Shown: positions 42,232 through 51,330, counted from the first letter of the stretch. The stretch: DNA of 64,000 bases from Thalassorhabdus alkalitolerans (GCF_042656585.1 NZ_JBHSPG010000005.1); one strand, 5' to 3'. Program-made: numbers and translations. Notes: generated by a model from the sequence alone, not told the origin.

Positions 42232-42843
42232 TCAGTATTTAGAAGCCAGGTGCGTATCCCGATTAATATAATGAATCACTGGATTCCCTTCTTGTTTTAC
42301 TGTGATCTTTGTTACACCAGTGTTTCCAAGACGAAAAGGTCTGTGGAATTGGTACCAGTCATCACCAAGCATCAGAAACATTAAAAAGATGGAAAGAAAC
42401 CCTCCGTGAGAAACAAGTGCAATTGTTTTCTCCTGGTGCTTTTCACTCAGCCCGTTTATGAGCTGCTTACATCTTTCAGTTATTACTCCTACCTGTTCTG
42501 TTCCTTCTATTCCTGATGTCAGAAGGTTTTTGTTTCTCATATCAGGAAATTCCTTGTAAATTTCTTCTCTTGTTTTTCCTTCAAAAGGTCCCAGGTGAAT
42601 TTCCCGGTAGGCTTCTGAAGCTATAAGCGGTACGTGCTGATACTTTTCAATTGCTTTTGCTGTTTCATAAGCCCTTGACAGGTCACTGCTGTATAAAGCA
42701 TCAAGTTTTGTTGACTTAAGAAACTGTCCAAGCAGCAAAGCTTGCTTTTTCCCTTCAACCGACAGGGGGAAGTCCTGGCATCCTTGTAATTTCCCCGCTC
42801 TGTTCCCTTCTGATTCTCCGTGTCGTATTAAAAATAAATCCAT
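42232..42843 (-). CDS. histidine phosphatase family protein (PhoE/phosphoglycerate-mutase-like)
   Basis: This 203-residue phosphatase starts MDLFLIRHGESEGNRAGKLQ, carrying the RHGE phosphohistidine motif, with the second Arg in YSSDLSRAYETA and catalytic His in LVSHGGF near residue 146. Substrate unknown; B. subtilis PhoE is a broad phosphatase of this type. It lies 6 bases downstream of a small SE1561-like gene, so the two are one operon. Confidence 0.85.
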   Translation of the reverse strand: MDLFLIRHGESEGNRAGKLQGCQDFPLSVEGKKQALLLGQFLKSTKLDALYSSDLSRAYETAKAIEKYQHVPLIASEAYREIHLGPFEGKTREEIYKEFPDMRNKNLLTSGIEGTEQVGVITERCKQLINGLSEKHQEKTIALVSHGGFLSIFLMFLMLGDDWYQFHRPFRLGNTGVTKITVKQEGNPVIHYINRDTHLASKY

Positions 42844-42849
42844 GTCTCT

Positions 42850-43035
42850 CTACTCCCAGTTCTTTTGAAATTGGTTGGTCTTAATTTTAACCTGATCAAG
42901 CATTTCTTGAAACCTGTTTAAGTCATTAATATCAGCTTCAGCTGGATCCAGCGCCTCAAGCATATGACTCATTAACTCAACTCTTTTCTGCAAATATTCC
43001 AATTGCCTTACTTTGTCGTAAACAGGACTTCCCAT
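42850..43035 (-). CDS. SE1561-like small coiled-coil protein
   Basis: This 61-residue helical protein, with QLEYLQKRVELMSHMLEALD followed by PAEADINDLNRFQEMLD, resembles the SE1561 family of small Firmicute proteins. Function unknown. ATG 43035 with AGAAGGA upstream is used; a TTG three codons earlier is possible. It precedes the phosphatase gene by 6 bases. Confidence 0.6.
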   Translation of the reverse strand: MGSPVYDKVRQLEYLQKRVELMSHMLEALDPAEADINDLNRFQEMLDQVKIKTNQFQKNWE

Positions 43036-43206
43036 ACACAACAATCCTTCTTTTTGGAGTTACCATACCAAAGGCCAAACGAAAGAACAAGAGAGGAGCC
43101 TTATTACGTCTTTCTCTTTTCCTTGTTTTAAGGTAAGATAAGGGTTGTCTTATTCAGGAATGACCATTTGGAAAGAACGGAACTATGAAGAAAAGGAGCA
43201 TCTTTG

Positions 43207-44328
43207 ATGCGTACAAATACTTATGAACCACAGGCCCCAGCAACGGATGCATGGGAAGCCTATAAGGATATAGAAGAGTTTGGTTCTCTCCAGCTATCTA
43301 ATATAGAATTTACGACAACCACTTTATGTAACATGCGATGTGAGCATTGTGCTGTAGGCTATATGCTCCAGCCCAAAGACCCTGAACCCCTGCCGCTGGA
43401 TATACTCATCAAACGCCTGGACGAAATTCCAAATTTGAGAGCTTTCAGCATTACAGGCGGGGAGCCTATGCTATCTATGAAATCTGTAAAAGATTATGTA
43501 GTGCCTTTGCTGAAATATGCCCATGAGCGAGGGGTCAAGACACAGATAAATTCAAATCTCACGCTTGATATTAATCGTTATGAACTGATCATCCCTTATT
43601 TGGATGTCCTTCATATTTCGCATAATTATGGAAGTAAAGATGACTTTGTTGACATCGGATTTTCCATGATGAACAAAAAACCATCTCAAAAGCAAGCTGA
43701 AGCTTATTTTGACCGGATGGTTGAAAATGCTAAAATTCTCTCATCTCAAGGTGTGATGGTCTCTGCTGAAACCATGCTCAATAAACGAACTCTTCCTCAT
43801 CTCGAGGACATTCATGATCAAATTATTTCGATGGGATGCGGACGCCATGAAGTTCACCCAATGTACCCAAGTGATTTTGCGAGCTCCCTCAAGCCTGCTT
43901 CCTTGCAAGAGATTCGTGAAGGAATTCATCGTTTGCTTGACCACCGAAATAAGGATACATGGATGCTTTTTGGTACACTTCCATTTTACGCCTGCAGCTC
44001 TAGTGATGAAGATTTGGAATTACTTACACGTTTATACAATGAAGAATGTGTAACGGTAAGAAACGATCCTGACGGGCGGTCACGCCTAAACGTTAACATA
44101 TTTGACGGTGAAATTATTGTTACTGACTTTGGGGATGAGCCTTCTTTAGGCAATATTAAGCACACCAGCTTACCTGATGCTTATAATTCCTGGTTAAATA
44201 GTAACCTTGCTCGCTCTTTAAATTGTCATTGCCCTGCAGTGAAATGCCTAGGCCCCAATGTTCTTGTAAAAAACGCCTATTACAAAAACAAAGATTTCAC
44301 AAAGCTGTCCTCTAATATTACCTTGTAA
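43207..44328 (+). CDS. yfkAB: radical SAM protein YfkAB
   Basis: This 373-residue enzyme has the SAM-binding cluster motif CNMRCEHC near residue 37, the SITGGEP glycine motif, and a C-terminal cysteine motif CHCPAVKC near residue 345, the hallmark of the YfkAB subfamily. The reaction is unknown. ATG 43207 follows AAAAGGAG; a TTG one codon earlier is the alternative. It is monocistronic with its own terminator. Confidence 0.9.
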   Translation: MRTNTYEPQAPATDAWEAYKDIEEFGSLQLSNIEFTTTTLCNMRCEHCAVGYMLQPKDPEPLPLDILIKRLDEIPNLRAFSITGGEPMLSMKSVKDYVVPLLKYAHERGVKTQINSNLTLDINRYELIIPYLDVLHISHNYGSKDDFVDIGFSMMNKKPSQKQAEAYFDRMVENAKILSSQGVMVSAETMLNKRTLPHLEDIHDQIISMGCGRHEVHPMYPSDFASSLKPASLQEIREGIHRLLDHRNKDTWMLFGTLPFYACSSSDEDLELLTRLYNEECVTVRNDPDGRSRLNVNIFDGEIIVTDFGDEPSLGNIKHTSLPDAYNSWLNSNLARSLNCHCPAVKCLGPNVLVKNAYYKNKDFTKLSSNITL

Positions 44329-44335
44329 CAAAATT

Positions 44336-44388
44336 AAGGTGCCTCCAACACCGTGCTGCTCTTTTACGCTGATGGGGGCACCTTTTTT
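44336..44388 (+). terminator. terminator after yfkAB
   Basis: Outer stem AAGGTGCC/GGCACCTT with a long partly paired loop and TTTTTT. Confidence 0.7.
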
Positions 44389-45178
44389 AATTTCCTGGGA
44401 TAAACTTTAATGAAAGATGGTTTTGGACAGGGAGCCAGGCCTGCACATCCTGCTGCGTCACATTTTTAACTTCAATCATTTGCTTTCCGCCTCTTAGGAC
44501 TAAATATACTTCCCCATAGGTGACGCTTCCTTTTTCTTTTACAGCTGGAACATACCCATGCAATGACCCTGACTGCCCCCCGTTTACACGGTAAGCATGA
44601 TCAAGCTCTGTTCCATTCCCAATTGTTGTCTCCATTGCGACAGGAAGCTTTGTTTCTTTAGCCGCATGGAGGACCATCATTTTTTTTACTTCATCTCCAT
44701 CAGGAATGTCCGCTGTAATTTCCCCTTTTACTCGTTTTGCCTGGTCTTGTTTATACTTTAAAGCAAAGGTTTCGTTCCCGCCCCGATTATCAAAGGAATT
44801 CGTGTTTACCTTTTCATACTCCCAATTTGCTTCAGAGCTTTCCCCTTCGTAGCATAACGCCCACTCGCCAAGGAATATGGAGGCTTTAAAGCCAAAAGCA
44901 AACTTTGAACCATCAATGGTTGTTTCATTTAAAATTCGTATTAACTCCGGGTTCATTACAGGAACATTTGATGTTTCAATTAACTCCTTGGAAAGAGAGC
45001 TTGGATGCAGAAACGGCTCATCTTTTGTACTGCTTGAAAATGTATTCTCTTTTGAAATATCAAAGACATAATCTGGTTTATCGTCTGCTTTTTCACTTTC
45101 TTCAGCTAACGCTGCTCCAGAAACCGGAAGTATTAGTATTAGCAAAACGACGATTAATCGCAGCACCCATATTTTCAT
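44387..45178 (-). CDS. yfkD: YfkD-like secreted protein
   Basis: This 263-residue protein begins with a basic start and hydrophobic helix ending SGAALAEES, a cleavable signal peptide with probable cleavage after ALA. The rest, from FDISKENTF onwards, matches the YfkD family of Bacillus; function unknown. ATG 45178 has AAGGAGG 9 bases upstream, so the 32-codon extension of the frame is not used. Its neighbour yfkAB supports the assignment. Confidence 0.85.
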   Translation of the reverse strand: MKIWVLRLIVVLLILILPVSGAALAEESEKADDKPDYVFDISKENTFSSSTKDEPFLHPSSLSKELIETSNVPVMNPELIRILNETTIDGSKFAFGFKASIFLGEWALCYEGESSEANWEYEKVNTNSFDNRGGNETFALKYKQDQAKRVKGEITADIPDGDEVKKMMVLHAAKETKLPVAMETTIGNGTELDHAYRVNGGQSGSLHGYVPAVKEKGSVTYGEVYLVLRGGKQMIEVKNVTQQDVQAWLPVQNHLSLKFIPGN

Positions 45179-45282
45179 CGGAGATATCCTCCTTCTTTGT
45201 TTTTTTCTATTGTTTTCAGGGAGTAGGAAAAATATCCGACAATTAGAGAAATATTCTAGAAATGAATATTTCATAGAAAAGA

Positions 45283-45343
45283 GCCCCTCCTTAAGTCATA
45301 TATGGCTTACTTCCCGCCTTAAGACTTTTGGAAGGACTCTTTT
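45283..45343 (-). terminator. possible terminator after the MATE gene
   Basis: Imperfect long stem on the minus strand, AGAGTCCTTCC...GGAGGGGCTCT followed by TTTTCT. Confidence 0.45.
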
Positions 45344-45352
45344 TTTCACTAA

Positions 45353-46726
45353 TTATGATCTTTGTTCAAAGAGATCTATTTTTCTCCATTTACCAAACCT
45401 GTAATACCCAACGGCGAAGAGGCTGCTTATAATAAAGCTTACGCCTATTCCTAACGCAATCCCTTCTGCTCCAAGCCAGGATGAAAAAAACCAGGCCAGG
45501 GGAAAACGCAGGATCCAAAAGGAAAGGATATTTAACACCAGTACTTGAAACATTGCTCCAGCCGCTCTTACAATACCGTTCAGAACAAAGTTTATGCCTA
45601 GAAATGGATAGAAAAAAGCAACCCACTGTAGATAAACCGTACCAAATTCTATGGTTGCCTGATCATCCACAAACATTCTCATTAAGTATTCTGCCGATAG
45701 AAAGACAAACAAGCTTATCGTGATGGTTACTACAAGAATTAGAATCATTCCGCTTTTTGCAATGTCTCCTACACGCTCCCACTTCCTTGCACCAATGTTC
45801 TGTCCTGCCATGCTGTTAATGGCCGATCCAAGAGTTAAAGCTGGAAGCATAATAAGGCTGTCTATTCGCTGGGCTGCACCATATCCCGCTACGACGGTAT
45901 CACCAAATGCTGTCACTACCGTCATAATTGCAAGAACCCCTGCGGAAATGGCCATCATTGAAAGACCGGATGGAAGGCCGAGCTTAAAGACTCGTTTAAA
46001 CTCTTCCAAAGGGGGCAAGAAGGGTATTGAAAAGGGCACTCCTCTTTTAAGAATGGAATACAGGAGGCCAAATATGAAAGCAGATCCCTGAGAAACAATC
46101 GTTGCATACGCAGCACCATTGATCCCTAAATCCAGGACATAAATAAACAAAGGATCCAATACAGCATTTAAAGCGACCGCCATCATGATAAAACGAAGGG
46201 GGGTTTTACTATCGCCCAGAGCTCTTAAAACCGTTCCGATAAAATTGTATCCAAACAAGAGAACAATGCCGATCAAATTGATTTGCAAATAAGATAGAGC
46301 CATCGGCATAATGGTGTCTGGGGTACCCATAAAACGTAAAATATAGGGTGCTAAGAAAAAACCAACAATACCCATAATTATCGCGAGACTTCCTAATACA
46401 AAGACAAAGGTGTTTAATGAAGCCTTAAGTCCTTCTTCGTCTTTTTGACCTTTTCGCTGAGAAAGCACTGTTAACGTAGCGCCATTAATTCCAATAATAA
46501 AAGAAAGGACCGTAAAAATTACGGTACTGGATATGGCGATGGCTCCAAGTGCTTCAGCACCAAGCAAGTTTCCTACCCATAAGCTGTCTATGATCTGATA
46601 CGAGCTTTGTAGTAAATTACCGAAGAAAATAGGCCATGAGAAAAAAATCATTTTCTTCATAATGCTTCCTTCGGTAAAATCCAGTTCATGTGTTTTTTGC
46701 TTCTCCTTCAACCTCTTCACCCTCAT
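45353..46726 (-). CDS. MATE family efflux transporter
   Basis: This 457-residue protein has twelve membrane helices in two MatE repeats, with the typical N-terminal DFTEGSIMKKMIFFSWPIF and GNLLQSSYQI segments. It probably exports drugs or metabolites against Na+ or H+. The N-terminal DFTEGSI precedes the best ribosome site, so the start must be upstream; ATG 46726 is used though its ribosome site is weak. It lies 28 bases downstream of the YitT-like gene on the same strand. Confidence 0.87.
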   Translation of the reverse strand: MRVKRLKEKQKTHELDFTEGSIMKKMIFFSWPIFFGNLLQSSYQIIDSLWVGNLLGAEALGAIAISSTVIFTVLSFIIGINGATLTVLSQRKGQKDEEGLKASLNTFVFVLGSLAIIMGIVGFFLAPYILRFMGTPDTIMPMALSYLQINLIGIVLLFGYNFIGTVLRALGDSKTPLRFIMMAVALNAVLDPLFIYVLDLGINGAAYATIVSQGSAFIFGLLYSILKRGVPFSIPFLPPLEEFKRVFKLGLPSGLSMMAISAGVLAIMTVVTAFGDTVVAGYGAAQRIDSLIMLPALTLGSAINSMAGQNIGARKWERVGDIAKSGMILILVVTITISLFVFLSAEYLMRMFVDDQATIEFGTVYLQWVAFFYPFLGINFVLNGIVRAAGAMFQVLVLNILSFWILRFPLAWFFSSWLGAEGIALGIGVSFIISSLFAVGYYRFGKWRKIDLFEQRS

Positions 46727-46754
46727 TTCTTGCCAGAGCCCGCTCTCTCATATC

Positions 46755-47375
46755 CTATGTTGGAAGGTAATCATTATTATACTTTTCCTTACTTGACTTC
46801 TCATAAGTTCTTACAGTCACATTTATTAAAGAGGTGCTAATCCACTGGGTAAGCAAAGCTACGAAAAACACCCATACATCGATCACAATAGCTAATAGTA
46901 AAAATATAGACATATTCATCCAGAACAATGGACGTCCCGGCAGCACGCCGCTAAGACGATAAATGATATGAGCCAGTATTGCGAACCCACCGGAAGAAGC
47001 TCCTTTGCAATACAATAAGCCTACTCCTAAGCCAAAAAGTAAAGCTCCAGCCGGAATAGAGATCATTCCCGGGTAAGAGTCAAACCTTACATAGGAAGAT
47101 AAAAGAAATATAGAGAAGGAAGCAGCTGAGACGGTATACAAAGTTTTAAGAGCACTTTTTACACCTATCCAGCGACAAGCACCAGCCAGCATAACCGCAT
47201 TCAATCCCCATAACGTATATTCATGAGGAAAAGAAAACCAGTGGTGAAATAGTATTGTCACGCCCGCTGCTCCTCCTGACGGAATATCATAGGGAAACAA
47301 AAATAAAGCCATGGCTGTCCCCTGCAAAACTGCCCCTCCTGTCAGCCATAAAGCTGTGACAAGGAGAGATTTCAT
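46755..47375 (-). CDS. YitT-type membrane protein (short form)
   Basis: This 206-residue protein has five or six membrane helices and the YitT pattern: FLFPYDIPSGGAAGVTILFHHW near residue 25 and YCKGASSGGFAILAHII near residue 122. It lacks the C-terminal DUF2179 domain of full-length YitT proteins. Substrate unknown. It overlaps the OsmC gene by four bases, so the pair is translationally coupled. Confidence 0.75.
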   Translation of the reverse strand: MKSLLVTALWLTGGAVLQGTAMALFLFPYDIPSGGAAGVTILFHHWFSFPHEYTLWGLNAVMLAGACRWIGVKSALKTLYTVSAASFSIFLLSSYVRFDSYPGMISIPAGALLFGLGVGLLYCKGASSGGFAILAHIIYRLSGVLPGRPLFWMNMSIFLLLAIVIDVWVFFVALLTQWISTSLINVTVRTYEKSSKEKYNNDYLPT

Positions 47376-47752
47376 ACTAGTTCAAATGATTCTGTAATAT
47401 GTATACTTTCTTGAACAGATTGGACCATAGAACAATTCTTTCTTGTCACTTCCAGGCTTTTCTTTATTTGCTCATCGTTTGCATTAGGAGCATTAATGAC
47501 GAAATGCAGGTGTACTTTTTGAATCTCTTGAGCCCCTTCATTATTACGCGTAACGTCAGCATCGACTGTAATATCTCTTACTTCTATACGTTTTTTTTCA
47601 AGTACCTTTCTTAGTACGCCGCCGCTGCAGACCGCAATCGAAGAAACGAGCAGCTGATACGGACGGAAACCATATTTTTCGTTTCCTGAAATTTGTAAAG
47701 AACCAAACTCAGTCTCTGTGCTAAAACCCTGCTCCTGCATAATAAATTTCAC
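47372..47752 (-). CDS. OsmC/Ohr-family protein
   Basis: This 126-residue protein has the two OsmC-family cysteines, in SIAVCSGGVL near residue 42 and TRKNCSMVQS near residue 107, positioned to act as a peroxidase dithiol. It probably reduces organic hydroperoxides, although short members may have other roles. It is the first gene of the OsmC-YitT(-MATE) run, with a SigA-type promoter upstream. Confidence 0.8.
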   Translation of the reverse strand: MKFIMQEQGFSTETEFGSLQISGNEKYGFRPYQLLVSSIAVCSGGVLRKVLEKKRIEVRDITVDADVTRNNEGAQEIQKVHLHFVINAPNANDEQIKKSLEVTRKNCSMVQSVQESIHITESFELV

Positions 47753-47788
47753 TCTTGCCCTCTCCTTTTTTGACTGTATTTCTTACTT

Positions 47789-47817
47789 ATTGTAAAGCGT
47801 GATATAAGGAAAGTCGA
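47789..47817 (-). promoter_or_regulatory. candidate SigA promoter of the OsmC gene
   Basis: Minus strand -35 TCGACT (47812-47817), 17-base spacer, -10 TACAAT (47789-47794), 37 bases upstream of the gene. Confidence 0.55.
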
Positions 47818-47952
47818 ATGGTTGGATTCTTCCTTCTCTTCACGTAAAGAAGCCAGGCAGGGAGAGGGACTTTTTACAGACAGAATGCAAATGTCTGAGT
47901 ATCAAGAAAGAAAAAGAAGGAAAGATCCCTTGAATCTGAAAAAACGATGAAA

Positions 47953-47978
47953 CAAGCTCCCAACAGATTGGGAGCTTG
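47953..47978 (-). terminator. terminator after the aeRF1-like gene
   Basis: A perfect 11-base stem CAAGCTCCCAA/TTGGGAGCTTG with a 4-base loop, then TTTC on the minus strand. Confidence 0.75.
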
Positions 47979-47985
47979 TCTATAT

Positions 47986-48786
47986 TTATCGAACTGATTC
48001 GCCGTACACCTCATTTAAGATCTCATGTGCTGGCTTGGAGTACAGGTTTTTTGGAATAACATCTAATATTTCTTTATTCAAGTGTTGTTCTAGGTCTTTG
48101 ACGTATTCTTTATTTCCTATTAAATAAACCCCTTTTAAATTTCTATTTTTCACTTGCTTATCAATGATTGGTCCAAGCTGTTTATACCACCGTAGACGAT
48201 TTTCTTCAAATCTATGCTGGAACTCATCCACCTGGGTTGAGCCAGATGCCAGCCTGTCACTTGATGCATTCCCTTTATATTCTCTCCAGTCTTCTGTCTC
48301 AAATTCCCAGCTGTATTTCACTTCATCTCTTATCTCACCCATTGCAGAGTCGATCAAGATAACATCTCTTTGTTGGATAAGAAGAAGCCCTGCTGGAGGA
48401 TAGGTAGACTCCAGTTTTTCTAAGGGCTCGACCACCGGGGATTTCTCCCAATGAAACTCGCTCTCAAGGGATACCTGCACCTTTGTTTCTTCCCAAAAAC
48501 CGCCATCAGCAGAAGCGAAAACAACAATGCCTTTTTGCATATCTGTCTGCTGTGACAGGATGTGCTCGTGAACCTTTTTGCTGATATTTTTAAATGCTTT
48601 TAGTTCTTCGTCAGAACCGCTTTTTTCAACATATTCCTGAAGCCTCTTCATCCCGTTTTTCAGACGGATTTTCCACTCTCCATTGTGCTGTGTCCCTTCA
48701 CCAAAATCGGTATTCAGATAAACTGAAAGAACTCCATGATCATCTTTCTTTTCTTTATATTTTAGTAATTCTTCTGCTAGTGCCAT
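47986..48786 (-). CDS. VLRF1/aeRF1-like protein
   Basis: This 266-residue soluble protein resembles the archaeo-eukaryotic release-factor-1-like family of Bacillus (VLRF1 type): early LSVYLNTDFGE near residue 20, IVVFASADGGFWEE near residue 86, a long linker helix with FQHRFEENRLRWYKQL, and LKGVYLIGNKEYV near the C-terminus. A role in stalled-ribosome release is suggested for the family but unproven here. ATG 48786 follows AAAGGAG. A SigB-like promoter lies upstream. Confidence 0.65.
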   Translation of the reverse strand: MALAEELLKYKEKKDDHGVLSVYLNTDFGEGTQHNGEWKIRLKNGMKRLQEYVEKSGSDEELKAFKNISKKVHEHILSQQTDMQKGIVVFASADGGFWEETKVQVSLESEFHWEKSPVVEPLEKLESTYPPAGLLLIQQRDVILIDSAMGEIRDEVKYSWEFETEDWREYKGNASSDRLASGSTQVDEFQHRFEENRLRWYKQLGPIIDKQVKNRNLKGVYLIGNKEYVKDLEQHLNKEILDVIPKNLYSKPAHEILNEVYGESVR

Positions 48787-48839
48787 GTGCAATTCTCCTT
48801 TCTAAGTGACGATAACCTAACTGTTTCGTTATAGGATAT

Positions 48840-48865
48840 ATTGCCTTTACGCTTTAGCAGTAAAC
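48840..48865 (-). promoter_or_regulatory. SigB-like promoter of the aeRF1-like gene
   Basis: Minus strand -35 GTTTAC (48860-48865), 14-base spacer, -10 GGCAAT (48840-48845; consensus GGGTAT/GGGAAT). Confidence 0.4.
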
Positions 48866-48918
48866 ATATAAAATCCTCCACTGTAACAGAACAGGAATCG
48901 ACAGCGCTTTTGAGACGT

Positions 48919-48952
48919 AAAAAAGAGAGCTCTCACCGGTGGTGAGGGCTCT
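48919..48952 (-). terminator. terminator after the YtxH-like gene
   Basis: Stem AGAGCTCTCACC/GGTGAGGGCTCT (one mismatch), loop GGT, T-run on the minus strand. Confidence 0.75.
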
Positions 48953-48996
48953 TCTCAATAGCTGAGTTTTGTACCAGCCTCTTAACATTGTCTGGA

Positions 48997-49461
48997 TTAA
49001 TGTGTTCGGTCCAGTGGTTCTTCTCCTTCTTCAGGAAGCTTTTCTACCGCTTCTACGTCACCAGGAATTGTTCCTGCTATTTTGTTTTGCTCAAATTCTT
49101 TTTCCACTTCACTTTTGAGCTCACGGATTTCTTGGGCTGATTCCTTTGTCACTTCTTTAAATTCAACTGTTGTTTCTTTTAAATCCAACGCCTTATCAGA
49201 AATATACTGTAAATCTTCACTGGCTTTTTTCATTAATTCTGAAAATCTCTGGGATGTATTTTTCAACTGCTGCATAATTTCATCTCGATTTTGAGAGACA
49301 AAACGCGTAGCCTCGTTTACAGTACTAACGGTTTGTTTAGTTGCACTAAACACATTTTCTCTGGTTTTTTTATTTGCCACTACGAGTCCAATACCAATGA
49401 TTCCACCGAGAGCCATACCAATTTGAAGACCCGATTTCCCCTTCTTTTCTTGAGGTTCCAT
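48997..49461 (-). CDS. YtxH-like membrane-anchored coiled-coil protein
   Basis: This 154-residue protein has one glycine-rich hydrophobic segment (GLQIGMALGGIIGIGLVVA, residues 11-29), a long amphipathic coiled coil (40-130) and an acidic tail. This is the plan of YtxH-type general-stress proteins. Its GTTAAA-N15-GGGTAT upstream element fits SigB control. Function unknown. GGAAGG precedes the ATG. Confidence 0.65.
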   Translation of the reverse strand: MEPQEKKGKSGLQIGMALGGIIGIGLVVANKKTRENVFSATKQTVSTVNEATRFVSQNRDEIMQQLKNTSQRFSELMKKASEDLQYISDKALDLKETTVEFKEVTKESAQEIRELKSEVEKEFEQNKIAGTIPGDVEAVEKLPEEGEEPLDRTH

Positions 49462-49540
49462 AATTATCCGCCTTCCTTTCAGAGTATAGACAGTTTGCTT
49501 GTTATCATCTTACCATAACGTCTGCACTGTAATGTACTCT

Positions 49541-49567
49541 ATACCCATCTAAAGAGGTTTTTTTAAC
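49541..49567 (-). promoter_or_regulatory. SigB-type promoter of the YtxH-like gene
   Basis: Minus strand -35 GTTAAA (49562-49567), 15-base spacer, perfect -10 GGGTAT (49541-49546), 80 bases upstream of the ATG. Confidence 0.55.
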
Positions 49568-49599
49568 CTGAAAATATCCTTCAGCAAGGCTTCTAATTA

Positions 49600-49617
49600 T
49601 GAGTGAATACTCATTCA
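49600..49617. promoter_or_regulatory. FadR-like operator palindrome A
   Basis: TGAGTGAATACTCATTCA matches the B. subtilis FadR (TetR family) operator TGAATGANTANTCATTCA with one mismatch. It sits in a 28-base imperfect palindrome (49595-49622). The stop codon of the MBL gene (49611-49613) lies inside it, and the YtxH-like gene starts about 140 bases downstream. Confidence 0.5.
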
Positions 49618-50588
49618 TAATTAGAATAAATAATTTGATCTCCAAAACAATCTTCTTTGATTCTTCCATGCACAAGAAGCAGGTCAAGATGTCCAATAAC
49701 CTCAGATAGCGTAAGGTCAGGCTGCTTTTGGTATACCCTTGGAAAAAGCTCTTTTGAAACAGCAAAAGCAGTTTTTCCGGGGTTGTCCTTAATCATATGG
49801 TATATATACTCAGCTCTGTTGTTTTGTTCGTTTAGTCGTTTCTCTATCAAAGCATGTGGTTTATCAAAAGAGTCCCCGTGGCCGGGATATACCATCGAAA
49901 CAGGGAGTTCAGTACAAAGCAATAAAGACTCCCGGTACTGAAGCAAGGTTCTTGGTCTTGAATCTTTATTATTGTAAGGGGCTTCTATAATAGCGTTTGA
50001 AGAGATGTGAGCCAACAAATGATCCCCACCAATTATTATACCAGTCTGTTCTTCATACAGAATAATATGACTCTGAGCATGTCCTGGTACTTCATAGGAT
50101 CTCCACCCTGGCAATCCAGGAACACTGTCTCCATTATTTAGACGGTAAGTAAGAGATGCCGTGCTTATATATTTTTGGTAAGCTGCCTGATTTTGAATGA
50201 TCTTTTCAGTCAATACATCCGGCACTCCAGCTGTCCGGGATAAAGATTGAAAGAAACTTCTCACCTCTGCCAAAAAATGCTGATCTTTTTGCAGCCAGGG
50301 TTCATTTTTCCAGTGACCGAGAATTCTTGCCTTCCGAAAGAATTTGTGGACCATTCCAGTATGATCAGGATGGTGATGAGTGATGATTACCTGTTCGATA
50401 TCTTCCGGATCTATACCAAGGCTGGTTAGCTCTTTTTTCAGGACGGCCCAGGCTTCATCAGTGCCCGGGCCCGTATCCACCAAAGTCAGTGTGTCGCCTT
50501 TAATAATATACACGTTAACAGGGCCGACAAGAAATGGGGTTGGTAATGTGATCCTGTAGATCCCTTTTTCAGAAGCAAGTTTAACCAT
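49611..50588 (-). CDS. MBL-fold metallo-hydrolase
   Basis: This 325-residue protein has the metallo-beta-lactamase motif THHHPDHTGM near residue 67, a second histidine in VPGHAQSHIIL, the bridging Asp region GGDHLLAHIS and YPGHGDSF. A C-terminal helical extension (about 250-325) resembles that of thioesterase-like MBL proteins; the substrate is unknown. ATG 50588 follows GAGGGGAG. Its stop codon lies in a FadR-like palindrome. Confidence 0.85.
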   Translation of the reverse strand: MVKLASEKGIYRITLPTPFLVGPVNVYIIKGDTLTLVDTGPGTDEAWAVLKKELTSLGIDPEDIEQVIITHHHPDHTGMVHKFFRKARILGHWKNEPWLQKDQHFLAEVRSFFQSLSRTAGVPDVLTEKIIQNQAAYQKYISTASLTYRLNNGDSVPGLPGWRSYEVPGHAQSHIILYEEQTGIIIGGDHLLAHISSNAIIEAPYNNKDSRPRTLLQYRESLLLCTELPVSMVYPGHGDSFDKPHALIEKRLNEQNNRAEYIYHMIKDNPGKTAFAVSKELFPRVYQKQPDLTLSEVIGHLDLLLVHGRIKEDCFGDQIIYSNYE

Positions 50589-50717
50589 ACCAATCTCCCC
50601 TCTTTTATAAAGAGTCGCATTGCTGTCTGAGCACTTGTTCACTTTTGAGAAAAAAAATAAAACCTTTCTTCATTACCGATTGATTTATCTGGAATTTCAA
50701 AAACAAACGAATGTATA

Positions 50718-50864
50718 TTAGTTATATACTTCAGTTAAAAAGCTGTCAGTATCTAGATTCTCAAAATCATTTCTGTTGTGATACTTCAGCTCTCTTAACT
50801 CTACAGTTAATTCCTCAATTTTCCTTTGCATATCTTCCATAGCTTTCTTTTCTGATACAGTCAT
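50718..50864 (-). CDS. small coiled-coil protein, 48 residues
   Basis: ATG 50864 follows a strong GGAGGAGAGAGG site and encodes 48 residues, mostly one charged helix (KKAMEDMQRKIEELTVELRE, residues 6-25) with an acidic tail. No SxxxD motif of Spo0E is present, so it is not that family. Unknown function. It lies 129 bases upstream of the MBL gene on the same strand. Confidence 0.55.
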   Translation of the reverse strand: MTVSEKKAMEDMQRKIEELTVELRELKYHNRNDFENLDTDSFLTEVYN

Positions 50865-51123
50865 TCCTCTCTCCTCCTAATAAAATTAATTTATATATAA
50901 ATGTATTCACTAACTCTTTAACTTTATCAATTTAAAGTTGTAAATATTCTATCAATTTAATACACCTTTGTAAATCCTTTTTTCATTATAAAATAATTTG
51001 ACAATATTCAAAAAAAATTAACATTTTTCTTATACTTTATTGCATTTATGCGGTAAAATAAGGGTACATAACTGTATATACATGTTCCTGTCATTGACAA
51101 TTTTAAATAAAGGATGATTATCT
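50865..51123. other. AT-rich intergenic region
   Basis: A very AT-rich divergent region between two small genes. No clear promoter or Fur box could be assigned; TTGACA occurs at 50999 without a well-spaced -10. Confidence 0.35.
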
Positions 51124-51291
51124 GTGAGAAAACCTCTTAGACACACATTCGAAGAACTTGTTGCTGAAAACAAACGTGAACTGCTGGAAGATATGTCTGC
51201 ATTAGACAAAATTGAAGAGCGTTTGGAAGAACGGCAGTCCAGAGAAGTGCAAGTAAAAATTAATCCTCGGGAGAAGCAAGCACAGAATTAA
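51124..51291 (+). CDS. FbpB-like small protein
   Basis: GTG 51124 with AAAGGATG 9 bases upstream encodes 55 residues: RKPLRHTFEELVAENKREL and then a helical DKIEERLEERQ segment. This resembles the Fur-regulated basic protein FbpB family (helper proteins of the iron-sparing sRNA FsrA in B. subtilis). No convincing Fur box is seen, so iron control is inferred from family only. Two hairpins follow. Confidence 0.6.
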   Translation: MRKPLRHTFEELVAENKRELLEDMSALDKIEERLEERQSREVQVKINPREKQAQN

Positions 51292-51330
51292 TAAAAAGGG
51301 AAAAAAGAACGTTGCCCTTTAAGATTGCAG

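Noticed and set aside
49505..49765. Minus-strand 86-codon frame, with a 38-codon part starting in the FadR-like palindrome
   Set aside because: It overlaps the MBL gene and its downstream promoter for the YtxH-like gene; no ribosome site at the internal ATG.
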